Part shown: positions 24,024 through 31,200 of the stretch, in pieces
Layout: every line of letters begins with the position of its first letter
Position numbering within the stretch: position 1 is the stretch's first letter
DNA from: an uncultured Bacteroidales bacterium
GTDB taxonomy: Bacteria > Bacteroidota > Bacteroidia > Bacteroidales > Bacteroidaceae
Length of the DNA stretch: 46,257 nt
Direction of reading: 5' to 3'
Assembly (NCBI GenBank): GCA_902776455.1
Contig: CACYQI010000039.1
Coordinates: forward strand, 1-46,257
Notes under the pieces: model-generated
Seen by the model: the letters and a program-made list of their open reading frames with translations, nothing else
What the model was told of the DNA's origin: nothing
Database searches by the model: none
Made by a program: the position numbers and the translations under genes

Positions 24024-25463
24024 TTAACTCTCAATTACCTTGTTCTCTTCCTCAAGGGTATATGCGGAGCTTCCGTCGAAACAGTGGGTGCAGATGCGGT
24101 CCTTGGGCAGTCCGATGGCCTTGACGAGTGTCTCGAGCTTGGAGAAACGCAGCGAGTCGAGGTTCAGGCGGCGGGCTATCTCATCGACCATGCGCTTGTA
24201 CTCGGGGCTGTCGGTACGGGTGTAGGCTTCAAGGTTCTTGCTGTCGTCGCCCTCAAAGTCCTTGATGATGCGACGGGTGAGCAGTTCCAAGTCGCTCTTG
24301 CTTGCGCTGTAGTTGACGAAGGGACAGCTATAGACGAGCGGCGGACAACCGATGCGCATGTGTACCTCCTTGGCTCCCAACTCGTGGAGCACTTTCGTGT
24401 TGTCGCGAAGCTGTGTGCCACGAACGATGCTGTCGTCGCAGAAAAGCACCCGTTTGCCCTGGAGCACGTCCTTGTTGGCGATGAGTTTCATCTTGGCCAC
24501 GAGGTTGCGCATCTCCTGATTGCTGGGTGTGAAGGAACGCGGCCAAGTGGGTGTGTATTTACTGATGGCACGCATATAGGGGCATCCGTGACCCTGAGCA
24601 TAGCCCACGGCCATGCCTACGCCGCTATCGGGAATGCCGCAGGCACAATCCACTTCCGTCTTGTCCTCTTGTCCCATGACCCGTCCGCACTCGTTGCGCA
24701 CTATTTCGGTGTTGCGACCTTCGTAGCTGCTGGTAGGGAAACCATAGTAAACCCATAGGAACGAACAGATCTGCATGCCGGGATTAGGCTTTCTGAGTAC
24801 CGTCATCTGCTCGGCATCGATGCGGACTATCTCTCCGGGACCGAGGTAATGGGAGGTCTCGAAGCCGAGATTGGGGAAAGCCGACGTCTCGCTTGTCACG
24901 GCCAATGCGCCTTCCTTCTTGCCAACGACGATGGGCGTGCGGCCCCATGAATCGCGGGCTGCTATGATGCCGTCTTCGGTGAGCAGCAGCATGGAGCACG
25001 AGCCTTTGATGTGGAGGAACAACTTCTCTATGCCATCTACAAAGTCCTTGCCCTTTATGATGAGGAGAGCGATGAGTTCCGTCTGATTGATTTTGCCGCT
25101 GCTGAACTCGCTGAGATGTCCGCCTTCATCGAGCAACTGCTGTGCCAATTCCTCCTGATTCTTGATTTTTGCTACGGTGACGATGGCAAAGCGTCCCAGA
25201 TGGCTGTTCATGAGCATGGGCTGAGCATCGGTGTCGCTGATGACGCCTATGCCGGAGTTGCCCTGAAACTTGTCGAGTTCCGGCTCGAAGCGTGTCCGAA
25301 AGTATGTGCTTTCGAGGTTGTGGATGCTTCGCAGGAACTCGCCCGATTCGTTCAAAGTGGCTATGCCACCGCGTTTCGTGCCGAGATGCGACTGATAGTC
25401 TGTGCCGTAAAAGAGGTCGTTTGCACACTTTTGTTTCTGTACCGTACCGAAGAAACCGCCCAT
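24024..25463 (-). CDS. PurF-like amidophosphoribosyltransferase paralog lacking the N-terminal cysteine
   Basis: This 479-residue protein has an N-terminal Ntn-hydrolase (glutaminase) fold (GGFFGTVQKQKC, HLGTKRGGIAT, SDTDAQPMLMNSHLGRFAI) and a C-terminal phosphoribosyltransferase domain with the PRPP loop VLFCDDSIVRGTQ and the C-D-C-A-C-G-I-P-D-S-G region. Canonical PurF begins MCGI/V with Cys as nucleophile; here it is M-G-G-F-F-G, so glutamine hydrolysis by that residue is impossible. A second, canonical PurF is common in Bacteroidales. The start is set at MGGFFG (ATG 25461-25463); an upstream frame is encoded by ATTGAAAATTGAAAG repeats and is not credible. Confidence 0.85.
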   Translation of the reverse strand: MGGFFGTVQKQKCANDLFYGTDYQSHLGTKRGGIATLNESGEFLRSIHNLESTYFRTRFEPELDKFQGNSGIGVISDTDAQPMLMNSHLGRFAIVTVAKIKNQEELAQQLLDEGGHLSEFSSGKINQTELIALLIIKGKDFVDGIEKLFLHIKGSCSMLLLTEDGIIAARDSWGRTPIVVGKKEGALAVTSETSAFPNLGFETSHYLGPGEIVRIDAEQMTVLRKPNPGMQICSFLWVYYGFPTSSYEGRNTEIVRNECGRVMGQEDKTEVDCACGIPDSGVGMAVGYAQGHGCPYMRAISKYTPTWPRSFTPSNQEMRNLVAKMKLIANKDVLQGKRVLFCDDSIVRGTQLRDNTKVLHELGAKEVHMRIGCPPLVYSCPFVNYSASKSDLELLTRRIIKDFEGDDSKNLEAYTRTDSPEYKRMVDEIARRLNLDSLRFSKLETLVKAIGLPKDRICTHCFDGSSAYTLEEENKVIES

Positions 25464-25620
25464 ATTATGAAAATTGAAAATTGAAAACTGAAAGTTGAAA
25501 ATTGAAAGTTGAAGAGCCTCCTCTAAATCCAGATCCACTCTAACTCCCCCTAAGGGGGAGAACCCCTTCCCTTACGGGAGGGATGGGGAGGGTCTTTCTC
25601 CTTGCTCCTTTTTCCGCGTA
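25464..25620. repeat. Leader of the PurF-like gene: simple repeats and a GC-rich palindrome
   Basis: Bases 25468-25512 are imperfect GAAAATTGAAAATTGAAAACT units. Bases 25544-25592 contain CTCCCCCTAAGGGGGAG (a 17-bp hairpin) and CCCTTCCCTTACGGGAGGG, the same type of GC-rich palindrome that occurs near 31064-31200 and inside the ABC-F gene. Confidence 0.6.
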
Positions 25621-25628
25621 CAAAAGTA
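25621..25628 (-). promoter_or_regulatory. -7 box (TACTTTTG) for the PurF-like gene
   Basis: The minus strand reads TACTTTTG (TAnnTTTG) about 158 bases before the ATG. The long leader contains the repeats described for 25464-25620. Confidence 0.5.
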
Positions 25629-25728
25629 CTGCAAAACGTGCTTTTCTGCAACTTTTTTCTTTTCTTTTTCTGCAATGAGGCGCAAAAAAGTTTTCAAGCC
25701 CAACTTTCGGGCAGAAAAGCGGCGTATT

Positions 25729-25872
25729 TAGGGGTTAGGGGTTAGAGGTTAGGGGTTAGAGGATAGTGGGGGATACTGATTAGGGGTTAGGTGTTAGAGG
25801 TTAGGGGTTAGAGGATAGTTGGGGATGCTGATTAAGGGCAAAGGTATTCTCTAACCCCTAACCTCCTACCTC
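25729..25872. repeat. Two 52-bp tandem units built of GGGGTTAGAGG, plus an inverted tail
   Basis: Units at 25729-25780 and 25781-25832 differ at only a few positions. Each consists of TTAGGGG/TTAGAGG heptamers followed by ATAGTGGGGGATACTGAT. At 25849-25870 the complementary CTCTAACCCCTAACCTCC follows, so the block can fold into a hairpin. It runs up to and slightly into the 3' end of the M15 peptidase gene. No spacers separate the units, so it is not CRISPR. Confidence 0.75.
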
Positions 25873-26652
25873 CTACTTCTTACCCCTCTCCTTATTCTGC
25901 CCCGTTTCGATTAGTTCGAAGTGCTGGTAGTCCTTGCACGATTTCCAGTCGCCGCCCCACTCGAAGCCTGCTTCTATGAAGAGACGGTAGCAGAGGTCGC
26001 GGTGGTCTATCTTATAGGGGAACTCCTTCGAGCGCTCGAGGTATTTCTCTGCTGTTGCTGGCTGAACGAAGCGGGAGCCGTCGGCACGAATCTTGAAGTA
26101 CGGGTTGTAGAGGGTGTTGATGTCAACGGCCAGTCCGCGGGCATGCTTCGAGAGCTTGGCAGAGCCGGCTACGACGCGGTAGCAGAACGACGACGAATTG
26201 TTGTCGCGCATCTGAGCTTCGTCGTCGGCATCATAGACATCGGGCAGGAGCATGCGCTGAATGGGGTACTTGGCATCGAAAAGCTGGCGGAGAATGCGCA
26301 CCACGCGGTCGGCTATCTCGGCTCCCACTACCATCTCCCCGACGTGCATCTGCTGGTCGTAGTCCCAATGCAGAGCGCGAATGTGGCGAAGGTCGTTGCG
26401 CCCGATGTATGGGTTCTCCTTATAGGTCTTCCCTTGCATGCGCTGCCAAACCGCATCGGGAATCGGTTCTGCTGCGAAGCATTTCTCTATCCCGCCGAAA
26501 GCCGCTACAGCCTCTGCGCTGACGGTCTTGCCCACCTGCCACTCGATGAGCACGGTCGTATCGATGCCCTTCGGCTGTTCTTTGCTACTGCAAAACGCTG
26601 CCATGCTGAAGCTTAAGAGAATGGCAACGAGCAACAAGAGAGCTGACTTCAT
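25873..26652 (-). CDS. M15-family D-Ala-D-Ala carboxypeptidase-like protein
   Basis: The protein has 259 residues from MKSALLLLVAILLSFSMAAF (signal peptide). It carries the M15 zinc site: SKHARGLAVDIN (SxHxxGxAxD) and the downstream HFEL, with FRLF-like FIEAGFEWGGDW between. Enzymes of this type trim peptidoglycan peptides in the periplasm. The start chosen is five bases beyond the RNase R stop; an upstream in-frame start would overlap RNase R and mask the signal peptide. The last residues (NKERGKK) are encoded by the edge of the TTAGAGG repeat block, so the C-terminus may have been altered by it. Confidence 0.82.
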   Translation of the reverse strand: MKSALLLLVAILLSFSMAAFCSSKEQPKGIDTTVLIEWQVGKTVSAEAVAAFGGIEKCFAAEPIPDAVWQRMQGKTYKENPYIGRNDLRHIRALHWDYDQQMHVGEMVVGAEIADRVVRILRQLFDAKYPIQRMLLPDVYDADDEAQMRDNNSSSFCYRVVAGSAKLSKHARGLAVDINTLYNPYFKIRADGSRFVQPATAEKYLERSKEFPYKIDHRDLCYRLFIEAGFEWGGDWKSCKDYQHFELIETGQNKERGKK

Positions 26653-26656
26653 GAGG

Positions 26657-28930
26657 TCAATCGGGGCGGATGAGTTTGAAATCGAGCTGTTTGCGGTAGA
26701 GGTCGGCACGGCTGACCTGCACTTTGACGCTGTCGCCGAGGTTGTAGCAATGGTGATAGCGGCGGCCTTTCAGACAATAGTTCTTCTCGTCGAAGTCGTA
26801 GTAGTCGCCCTCCAAGTCGCGCAGAGGTATCATGCCTTCGCACTTGTTCTCGTCGATTTCCACATAAAGCCCGAACTCCGTGACGCCCGATATGGTGCCC
26901 TGGAAGGTTTCGCCCAAGTGGTCGCTCATGTACTCCACCTGCTTGTACTTGATGCTCGACCTTTCGGCCTGAGCAGCAGTCTGTTCCATGTCGCTACAAT
27001 GGTCGCAGTATTCCTCGTATTTCGTTTGGTTGACGTTACGGCCGCCTTCTGCATAGCGGGTGAGCAAGCGGTGAACCATGAGGTCGGGATAGCGACGGAT
27101 GGGCGAAGTGAAATGGGTGTAGTAGTCGAAGGCGAGACCGTAGTGGCCCACGTTGAACGTGCTGTACTTGGCCTTCATCATGGCCCGGAGCGTTATCATC
27201 TCGATGACATTCTGCTCGCGCTTGCCTTTGACGTCGCTCAAGAGGCGGTTCAGGTTGCGGCTGATGTCGGTCCTGCTGCCCGTGGTCTTGAGCTTGTGCC
27301 CGAACTTCGTGACGAAGTTAGCGAGGTTCAGAAGCTTTTCCGGGTCGGGATTCTCATGGATGCGATAGGGCAGAACTTTGGGCTTTTGGTTCTTAGGAAC
27401 CTTGCCGACGCTTTCGGCCACCGTTCTGTTTGCCAACAGCATGAACTCCTCGATGAGCTTGGTGGCGTCCGTCGCCACCTTGAAATAGACGCTGGTCGGG
27501 TGTCCGTCGTCGTCGATATTGAAGCGCACCTCGCATCTGTCGAAATCGACAGCCCCCGCAGCAAAACGCCTCTGACGCAACTGCTTGGCCATGCGGTTCA
27601 GGATAATCAAAGAGTTTTCCATTTCAGGGGCAAGGGGCAAGGGGCAGGGGGCAGGAGAATTGTTGGGGTAGGAGGTGCTCTCTTGCCCCTTGCCCCTTGC
27701 TCCTTGCTCCTTATAATCTTCCGGACTTGCCTCGCCGCGCTCCTCGAAAATCTCCTGCACCTCTTCGTATGAGAAGCGGCGGTCGCTGCGCGTTACCGTA
27801 TGGACGAGCTTCCAGTTCTTCACTTCCGCCTTCTCGTTCATCAGGAAGATGACGGAGAAGGTCAGCTTGTCCTCATCGGGACGAAGCGAGCAGATGTAGT
27901 TGCAAAGGCGCTCCGGCAGCATCGGTACCGTGCGGTCCACAAGATAGACGCTCGTGGCACGCTTGTAGGCTTCCTTATCTATAATAGAGCCTTCCTTGAC
28001 GTAATGGCTGACGTCGGCTATGTGGACACCCACCTCATATAATTTACTATTTGACGATTTACCGTTTGACGGTTTTATTTCTCGGAAGCTGAGTGCATCG
28101 TCGAAGTCCTTGGCGTCGGCAGGGTCGATGGTGAACGTCAGCACGTCGCGCATGTCGAGCCGTCGGGCCACCTCCTCTTCGGTGATGCCGGGCGTGAGCT
28201 TCTCGGCAGCTTTCTCCACGGCTGCGGGATAGACATAGGGCAGTCCGTATTCGGCCAGAATAGCATGCATCTCGGCATTGTTCTCGCCCGTCTTGCCCAG
28301 AATGTCAACCACCTTGCCTATCGGGTTCTTCGCTCTCTCGGGCCACTCCACGATGCGCACCACGGCTTTGTCGCCCGTCTTGCCCTTCTTGAGGTTCTCC
28401 TTCGGGATGAAGATGTCGTTGGCGAGCGTCCTGTCCTCGGTCAAGAGGTAGGCATAGCCCTTCTGCACCTGTAGGGTTCCCACGAAAGTCTTGTCACTGC
28501 GCTTGATGATTTCGGTGACGGAAGCCTCGCGGACGTGGTGCCTGCGGCGGGCGAAGAGCGTCACACGCACCGTGTCGCCGTCCATAGCGTGCTGGCTGTT
28601 GCGCTCGGCCACAAGGATGGGTTCGCCGCCATCTTCCGGCTCGAAGGTGTTCTTGCCATTTGCTTTGCGGTGGAACGTGCCGGTCATCACCTGCGAAGGC
28701 ATGTTCAGCGTGTAGTGTCCGCGCGGCTGCTCCTTGATGAAGTCATCCATGAGAAGCCCGTCGAGCACATCGACGAGAAGCATCTTGGCGCCGCTCGTGC
28801 GCAGATGAAGCTGTTTGCAGATACTCTTCAAAGGGAACGTCACGGACGGATTCTCCTGAAAAAAATCAATCACCACGCGTTCCAAATCGACTTTTCGCAG
28901 ACCTATGCTGCCCGTTTTCTTCTTTCCCAT
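26657..28930 (-). CDS. rnr: Ribonuclease R with two in-frame insertions
   Basis: This 757-residue 3'-5' exoribonuclease has N-terminal cold-shock/OB regions, the RNB catalytic domain with FTIDPADAKDFDDALS (about residue 275) and YICSLRPDEDKLTFSVIF, and a C-terminal S1 domain (GTISGVTEFGLYVEI). It degrades structured RNA and takes part in mRNA and tmRNA-linked turnover. Two segments have no counterpart in usual RNase R: KPSNGKSSNSKL at about 285-296, right after the catalytic aspartates, and about 29 residues at 406-435 (with GKGQE and APCPLPLAPE) from an 87-bp repeat element also found in typA. Both keep the frame. The promoter box is 17 bases upstream. Confidence 0.93.
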   Translation of the reverse strand: MGKKKTGSIGLRKVDLERVVIDFFQENPSVTFPLKSICKQLHLRTSGAKMLLVDVLDGLLMDDFIKEQPRGHYTLNMPSQVMTGTFHRKANGKNTFEPEDGGEPILVAERNSQHAMDGDTVRVTLFARRRHHVREASVTEIIKRSDKTFVGTLQVQKGYAYLLTEDRTLANDIFIPKENLKKGKTGDKAVVRIVEWPERAKNPIGKVVDILGKTGENNAEMHAILAEYGLPYVYPAAVEKAAEKLTPGITEEEVARRLDMRDVLTFTIDPADAKDFDDALSFREIKPSNGKSSNSKLYEVGVHIADVSHYVKEGSIIDKEAYKRATSVYLVDRTVPMLPERLCNYICSLRPDEDKLTFSVIFLMNEKAEVKNWKLVHTVTRSDRRFSYEEVQEIFEERGEASPEDYKEQGARGKGQESTSYPNNSPAPCPLPLAPEMENSLIILNRMAKQLRQRRFAAGAVDFDRCEVRFNIDDDGHPTSVYFKVATDATKLIEEFMLLANRTVAESVGKVPKNQKPKVLPYRIHENPDPEKLLNLANFVTKFGHKLKTTGSRTDISRNLNRLLSDVKGKREQNVIEMITLRAMMKAKYSTFNVGHYGLAFDYYTHFTSPIRRYPDLMVHRLLTRYAEGGRNVNQTKYEEYCDHCSDMEQTAAQAERSSIKYKQVEYMSDHLGETFQGTISGVTEFGLYVEIDENKCEGMIPLRDLEGDYYDFDEKNYCLKGRRYHHCYNLGDSVKVQVSRADLYRKQLDFKLIRPD
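27626..27712 (-). repeat. 87-bp in-frame repeat element in rnr
   Basis: The plus strand begins CAGGGGCAAGGGGCAAGGGG and ends CTTGCCCCTTGCCCCTTGCT..., so the ends are inverted repeats of each other around a unique core. By hand alignment 67 of 87 bases match 31823-31909 in typA with no gap. Both encode a peptide with GKGQE, TS and APCPxPLAPE at the same positions. Confidence 0.85.
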
Positions 28931-28946
28931 AGCTCAAATGTTTTCG

Positions 28947-28954
28947 CAAAGTTA
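28947..28954 (-). promoter_or_regulatory. -7 box (TAACTTTG) for rnr
   Basis: The minus strand reads TAACTTTG, 17 bases before the rnr ATG, giving a very short leader. Confidence 0.55.
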
Positions 28955-29303
28955 CGAAAAAAAACGTAAAGTAAAAAGCAAAATGCAAAAAAAATTATCG
29001 GATAATCCATGGTGGAGTGAAGAGTGAAGAATTTGCTACCGCGCTGTCGCAAGTGAAAAGTGAAAAGTGAAAAATCAAAGTTACCTGCCGCCCTGTAAAT
29101 AGTTAAATTACTAAGACCCCCCTCCATCTCCCCCGAGGGGGGAGAGTTTCACGGCAGGAAGCCTCCCCTCGGGGCAATTGCCCGTTAAAAGCGGAGCAAT
29201 TGGGGAGTGTAAGCGACGGAGGCCCGAAGGGTTTGGAAGGAGTCTGTAAATAATTAAATTGCTAAATAGTACATAAATAGTAAATGGTCAAATTGTAAAT
29301 TAT
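28955..29303. other. Gene-free spacer with a GC-rich block between direct repeats
   Basis: No gene is seen. CTGTAAATAGTTAAATTACTAA (22 bases at 29093-29114) recurs with three changes at 29244-29265. Between them is a GC-rich block with palindromic parts (CTCCCCCGAGGGGGGAG and CCCCTCGGGGCAATTGCCCG). The arrangement resembles a small non-autonomous insertion bounded by a target duplication, though the flanks may simply belong to a wider A/T repeat family (AAATAGTACATAAATAGTAAAT follows). Confidence 0.5.
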
Positions 29304-31154
29304 TTATCGTTCCCAAACGAAGCGGTAGGCGAAGCGGCGGTTGGGGGCGGTGTCGCCGGTGGTGGAGACGGAGATGATGTCGCCGGGATAGGTGGGATTG
29401 TCGGCCCACTTGAAAGACAAACTGAAACGCTTTCCCTTCTTACCAAGCAACTTGCGCGGAATGGCCACTTCGACACACTTCTCCCCTACTGCAACATCCC
29501 AGTCTTTCTCGAACTTCAGACTTACCAGTCTTAAATCTTGGATTCCGATGTCATATTTTCCGTCCTCGTCGGTGTCGATATAGAGCAGCATCCAATTCGG
29601 GTCTGTGCTGGGCGTAAGCGGCTCGGCTGTCTCGGCTGCAAAATAGATGTTCTTCTTATCGACTGCAACAAGGCAACGTGTTATATCGTTGCGGCCGGTA
29701 TTGTCGATGTAGTGCAGGTCGCCATAGCCGTTGTGGTCGCGATGAAGGACGTCGCCTCGGGTGTCGAGGAAACTGCTGTCGGGCTGCCACTCGTCGAGTT
29801 TGCCGTCGAGCACGATGTGCTGATAACCGCGATGCACGGGCATGGGCGGAACGCCTTTATAACGGCGGATGTTCTGAACCATCTGCATGTAGTAGTTGTC
29901 GGTGTATCCACCTTTCATGGGCGCGATGGTGCGGTTGAACTCGGCATTGTACTGGTCCACGAAGTAGAAGGGGTTGTCCTTGCGGCCGAGGAAGTCGATG
30001 TGCATGTCGGCCTGTCCGCTGGGGTCTTTGCCGTTGCGGTACTTGCCAGCCGTCCATTCGTTCCAGTCGTTGAGGTAGATGAAGTCGGGATCGACCTGCA
30101 GGGCCTCGTCCCAACGGTCCTGGAAGTATATGCCATACTGCGTCGGATTCTCCTTTTCCTCTTCAAGCCATGGCACAAAGGCCTTTGCTGGCATGTCCTT
30201 CCCGTCAAGCTCGGGCTCCAATGTCTCGCGTCGCCAACTCTTTCCGGTAATGCTGATGGGATGCTGGGCAGGCGTGACGGCCATCTCCTCCAAGCGACCT
30301 TGATGTTTGGCGCAAAGCTCTTCGGGCTTGAGGGCTGAGACCTTCTTGTCGTTCATCTCGTAGCCGAAGCTCCATTTGTCCTCGCCTCCCACATACGGTT
30401 CGCCTGCCCATTGATGGTAGCCCCACCACATGTTCCGCAAGGTAAAGAAGGCCTTGACCTCCGGGCTGTAGTCCTTGTCCTTTTGTCCTCCATTCGGATT
30501 GGCATCGACAGAAGGCGTGGCGTTGTAGAGGAGCAGCGGCTTGCCGTCCCAATAGAACCAGCAGTCCTCGTAGCGAGGCGTCTTGTAGAAGCGCTCGTAG
30601 AGGCTCTGAACCACATCGACCACGTTGCCGTTGAAGGCCCAGAAGCAGAACTTCGGCACCTTGTTTCCGAGGGCTTTCATCTCCTGCATGGTGGTGAAGA
30701 GCACTTCCCATTCGTCCCAATAGCAGACGGCATTCGTCACGTCCATGATGAGGACATCGACGCCCGCATCGGCCAGCATCGAGAGGTCGTGGAAGCAGAC
30801 GTATTTGTCTTGGCTGAGGAAGTAGCCGTATTCGGGTTCGCCCCAATGATAGGTGGCGTAGGGGAAATCGGGATTGCCTTTCGCTCGCATCGGATTCTCG
30901 TCGAGCAACTTCGTCACGTCGAAGGTATAGGGCTGTCCGTTATGAAGATTTTGTGTGTGCCAAGTGATGTAGAAGATGCCTACAGTCCGCTGTTTGTCTG
31001 TCTTAAGCGGGCACTCCTCGGCGGTGGGCAAGGTGCGACCCAAGCCGTCGGTGGCAACAAGAGAAGACCCCCCATCCCCCTTTAGGGGGAGTATTTCGCC
31101 GCAGCATATAGAGGAACTGACAGACAACAGGAACGCGAAAAGATACTTCTTCAT
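29304..31154 (-). CDS. Secreted GH71/GH99-like glycoside hydrolase with C-terminal CBM9-like domain
   Basis: This 616-residue protein has a signal peptide (MKKYLFAFLLSVSSSICC). The central region has GIFYITWH, PEYGYFLSQDKYVCFHDL, DVLIMDVTNA and FIYLNDWNEWTAGKY, which suit an (alpha/beta)8-barrel of the GH71/GH99 type acting on extracytoplasmic glycan. From about residue 440 a beta-rich C-terminal domain (IVLDGKLDEWQPDSSFLD, MLLYIDTDEDGKYDIG) resembles CBM9-like carbohydrate-binding modules. The catalytic acids are not assigned. Residues about 20-30 (EILPLKGDGGSS) come from a GC-rich palindromic repeat whose partner arm lies just upstream of the ATG. Family assignment is moderate. Confidence 0.6.
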   Translation of the reverse strand: MKKYLFAFLLSVSSSICCGEILPLKGDGGSSLVATDGLGRTLPTAEECPLKTDKQRTVGIFYITWHTQNLHNGQPYTFDVTKLLDENPMRAKGNPDFPYATYHWGEPEYGYFLSQDKYVCFHDLSMLADAGVDVLIMDVTNAVCYWDEWEVLFTTMQEMKALGNKVPKFCFWAFNGNVVDVVQSLYERFYKTPRYEDCWFYWDGKPLLLYNATPSVDANPNGGQKDKDYSPEVKAFFTLRNMWWGYHQWAGEPYVGGEDKWSFGYEMNDKKVSALKPEELCAKHQGRLEEMAVTPAQHPISITGKSWRRETLEPELDGKDMPAKAFVPWLEEEKENPTQYGIYFQDRWDEALQVDPDFIYLNDWNEWTAGKYRNGKDPSGQADMHIDFLGRKDNPFYFVDQYNAEFNRTIAPMKGGYTDNYYMQMVQNIRRYKGVPPMPVHRGYQHIVLDGKLDEWQPDSSFLDTRGDVLHRDHNGYGDLHYIDNTGRNDITRCLVAVDKKNIYFAAETAEPLTPSTDPNWMLLYIDTDEDGKYDIGIQDLRLVSLKFEKDWDVAVGEKCVEVAIPRKLLGKKGKRFSLSFKWADNPTYPGDIISVSTTGDTAPNRRFAYRFVWER

Positions 31155-31200
31155 AGTTGTAACATAAAAGAACTCCCCCTAAAGGGGGCAGGGGGGTCTT
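31064..31200. repeat. Inverted repeat arms bracketing a start codon
   Basis: Arm 31064-31092 and the reverse complement of arm 31172-31200 agree at 27 of 29 positions (CCCCCTTTAGGGGG core). The ATG at 31152-31154 and the signal-peptide codons lie in the 79-base loop. The left arm is coding; the right arm is in the leader and touches the typA stop codon. Confidence 0.75.

Noticed and set aside
25464-25538. N-terminal extension of the PurF-like protein
   Set aside because: It is encoded by ATTGAAAATTGAAAG repeats, and the fold begins at MGGFFG.
25729-25870. Possible CRISPR array from repeated GGGGTTAGAGG units
   Set aside because: The units are contiguous 52-bp tandem repeats with no unique spacers, and no cas gene is nearby.
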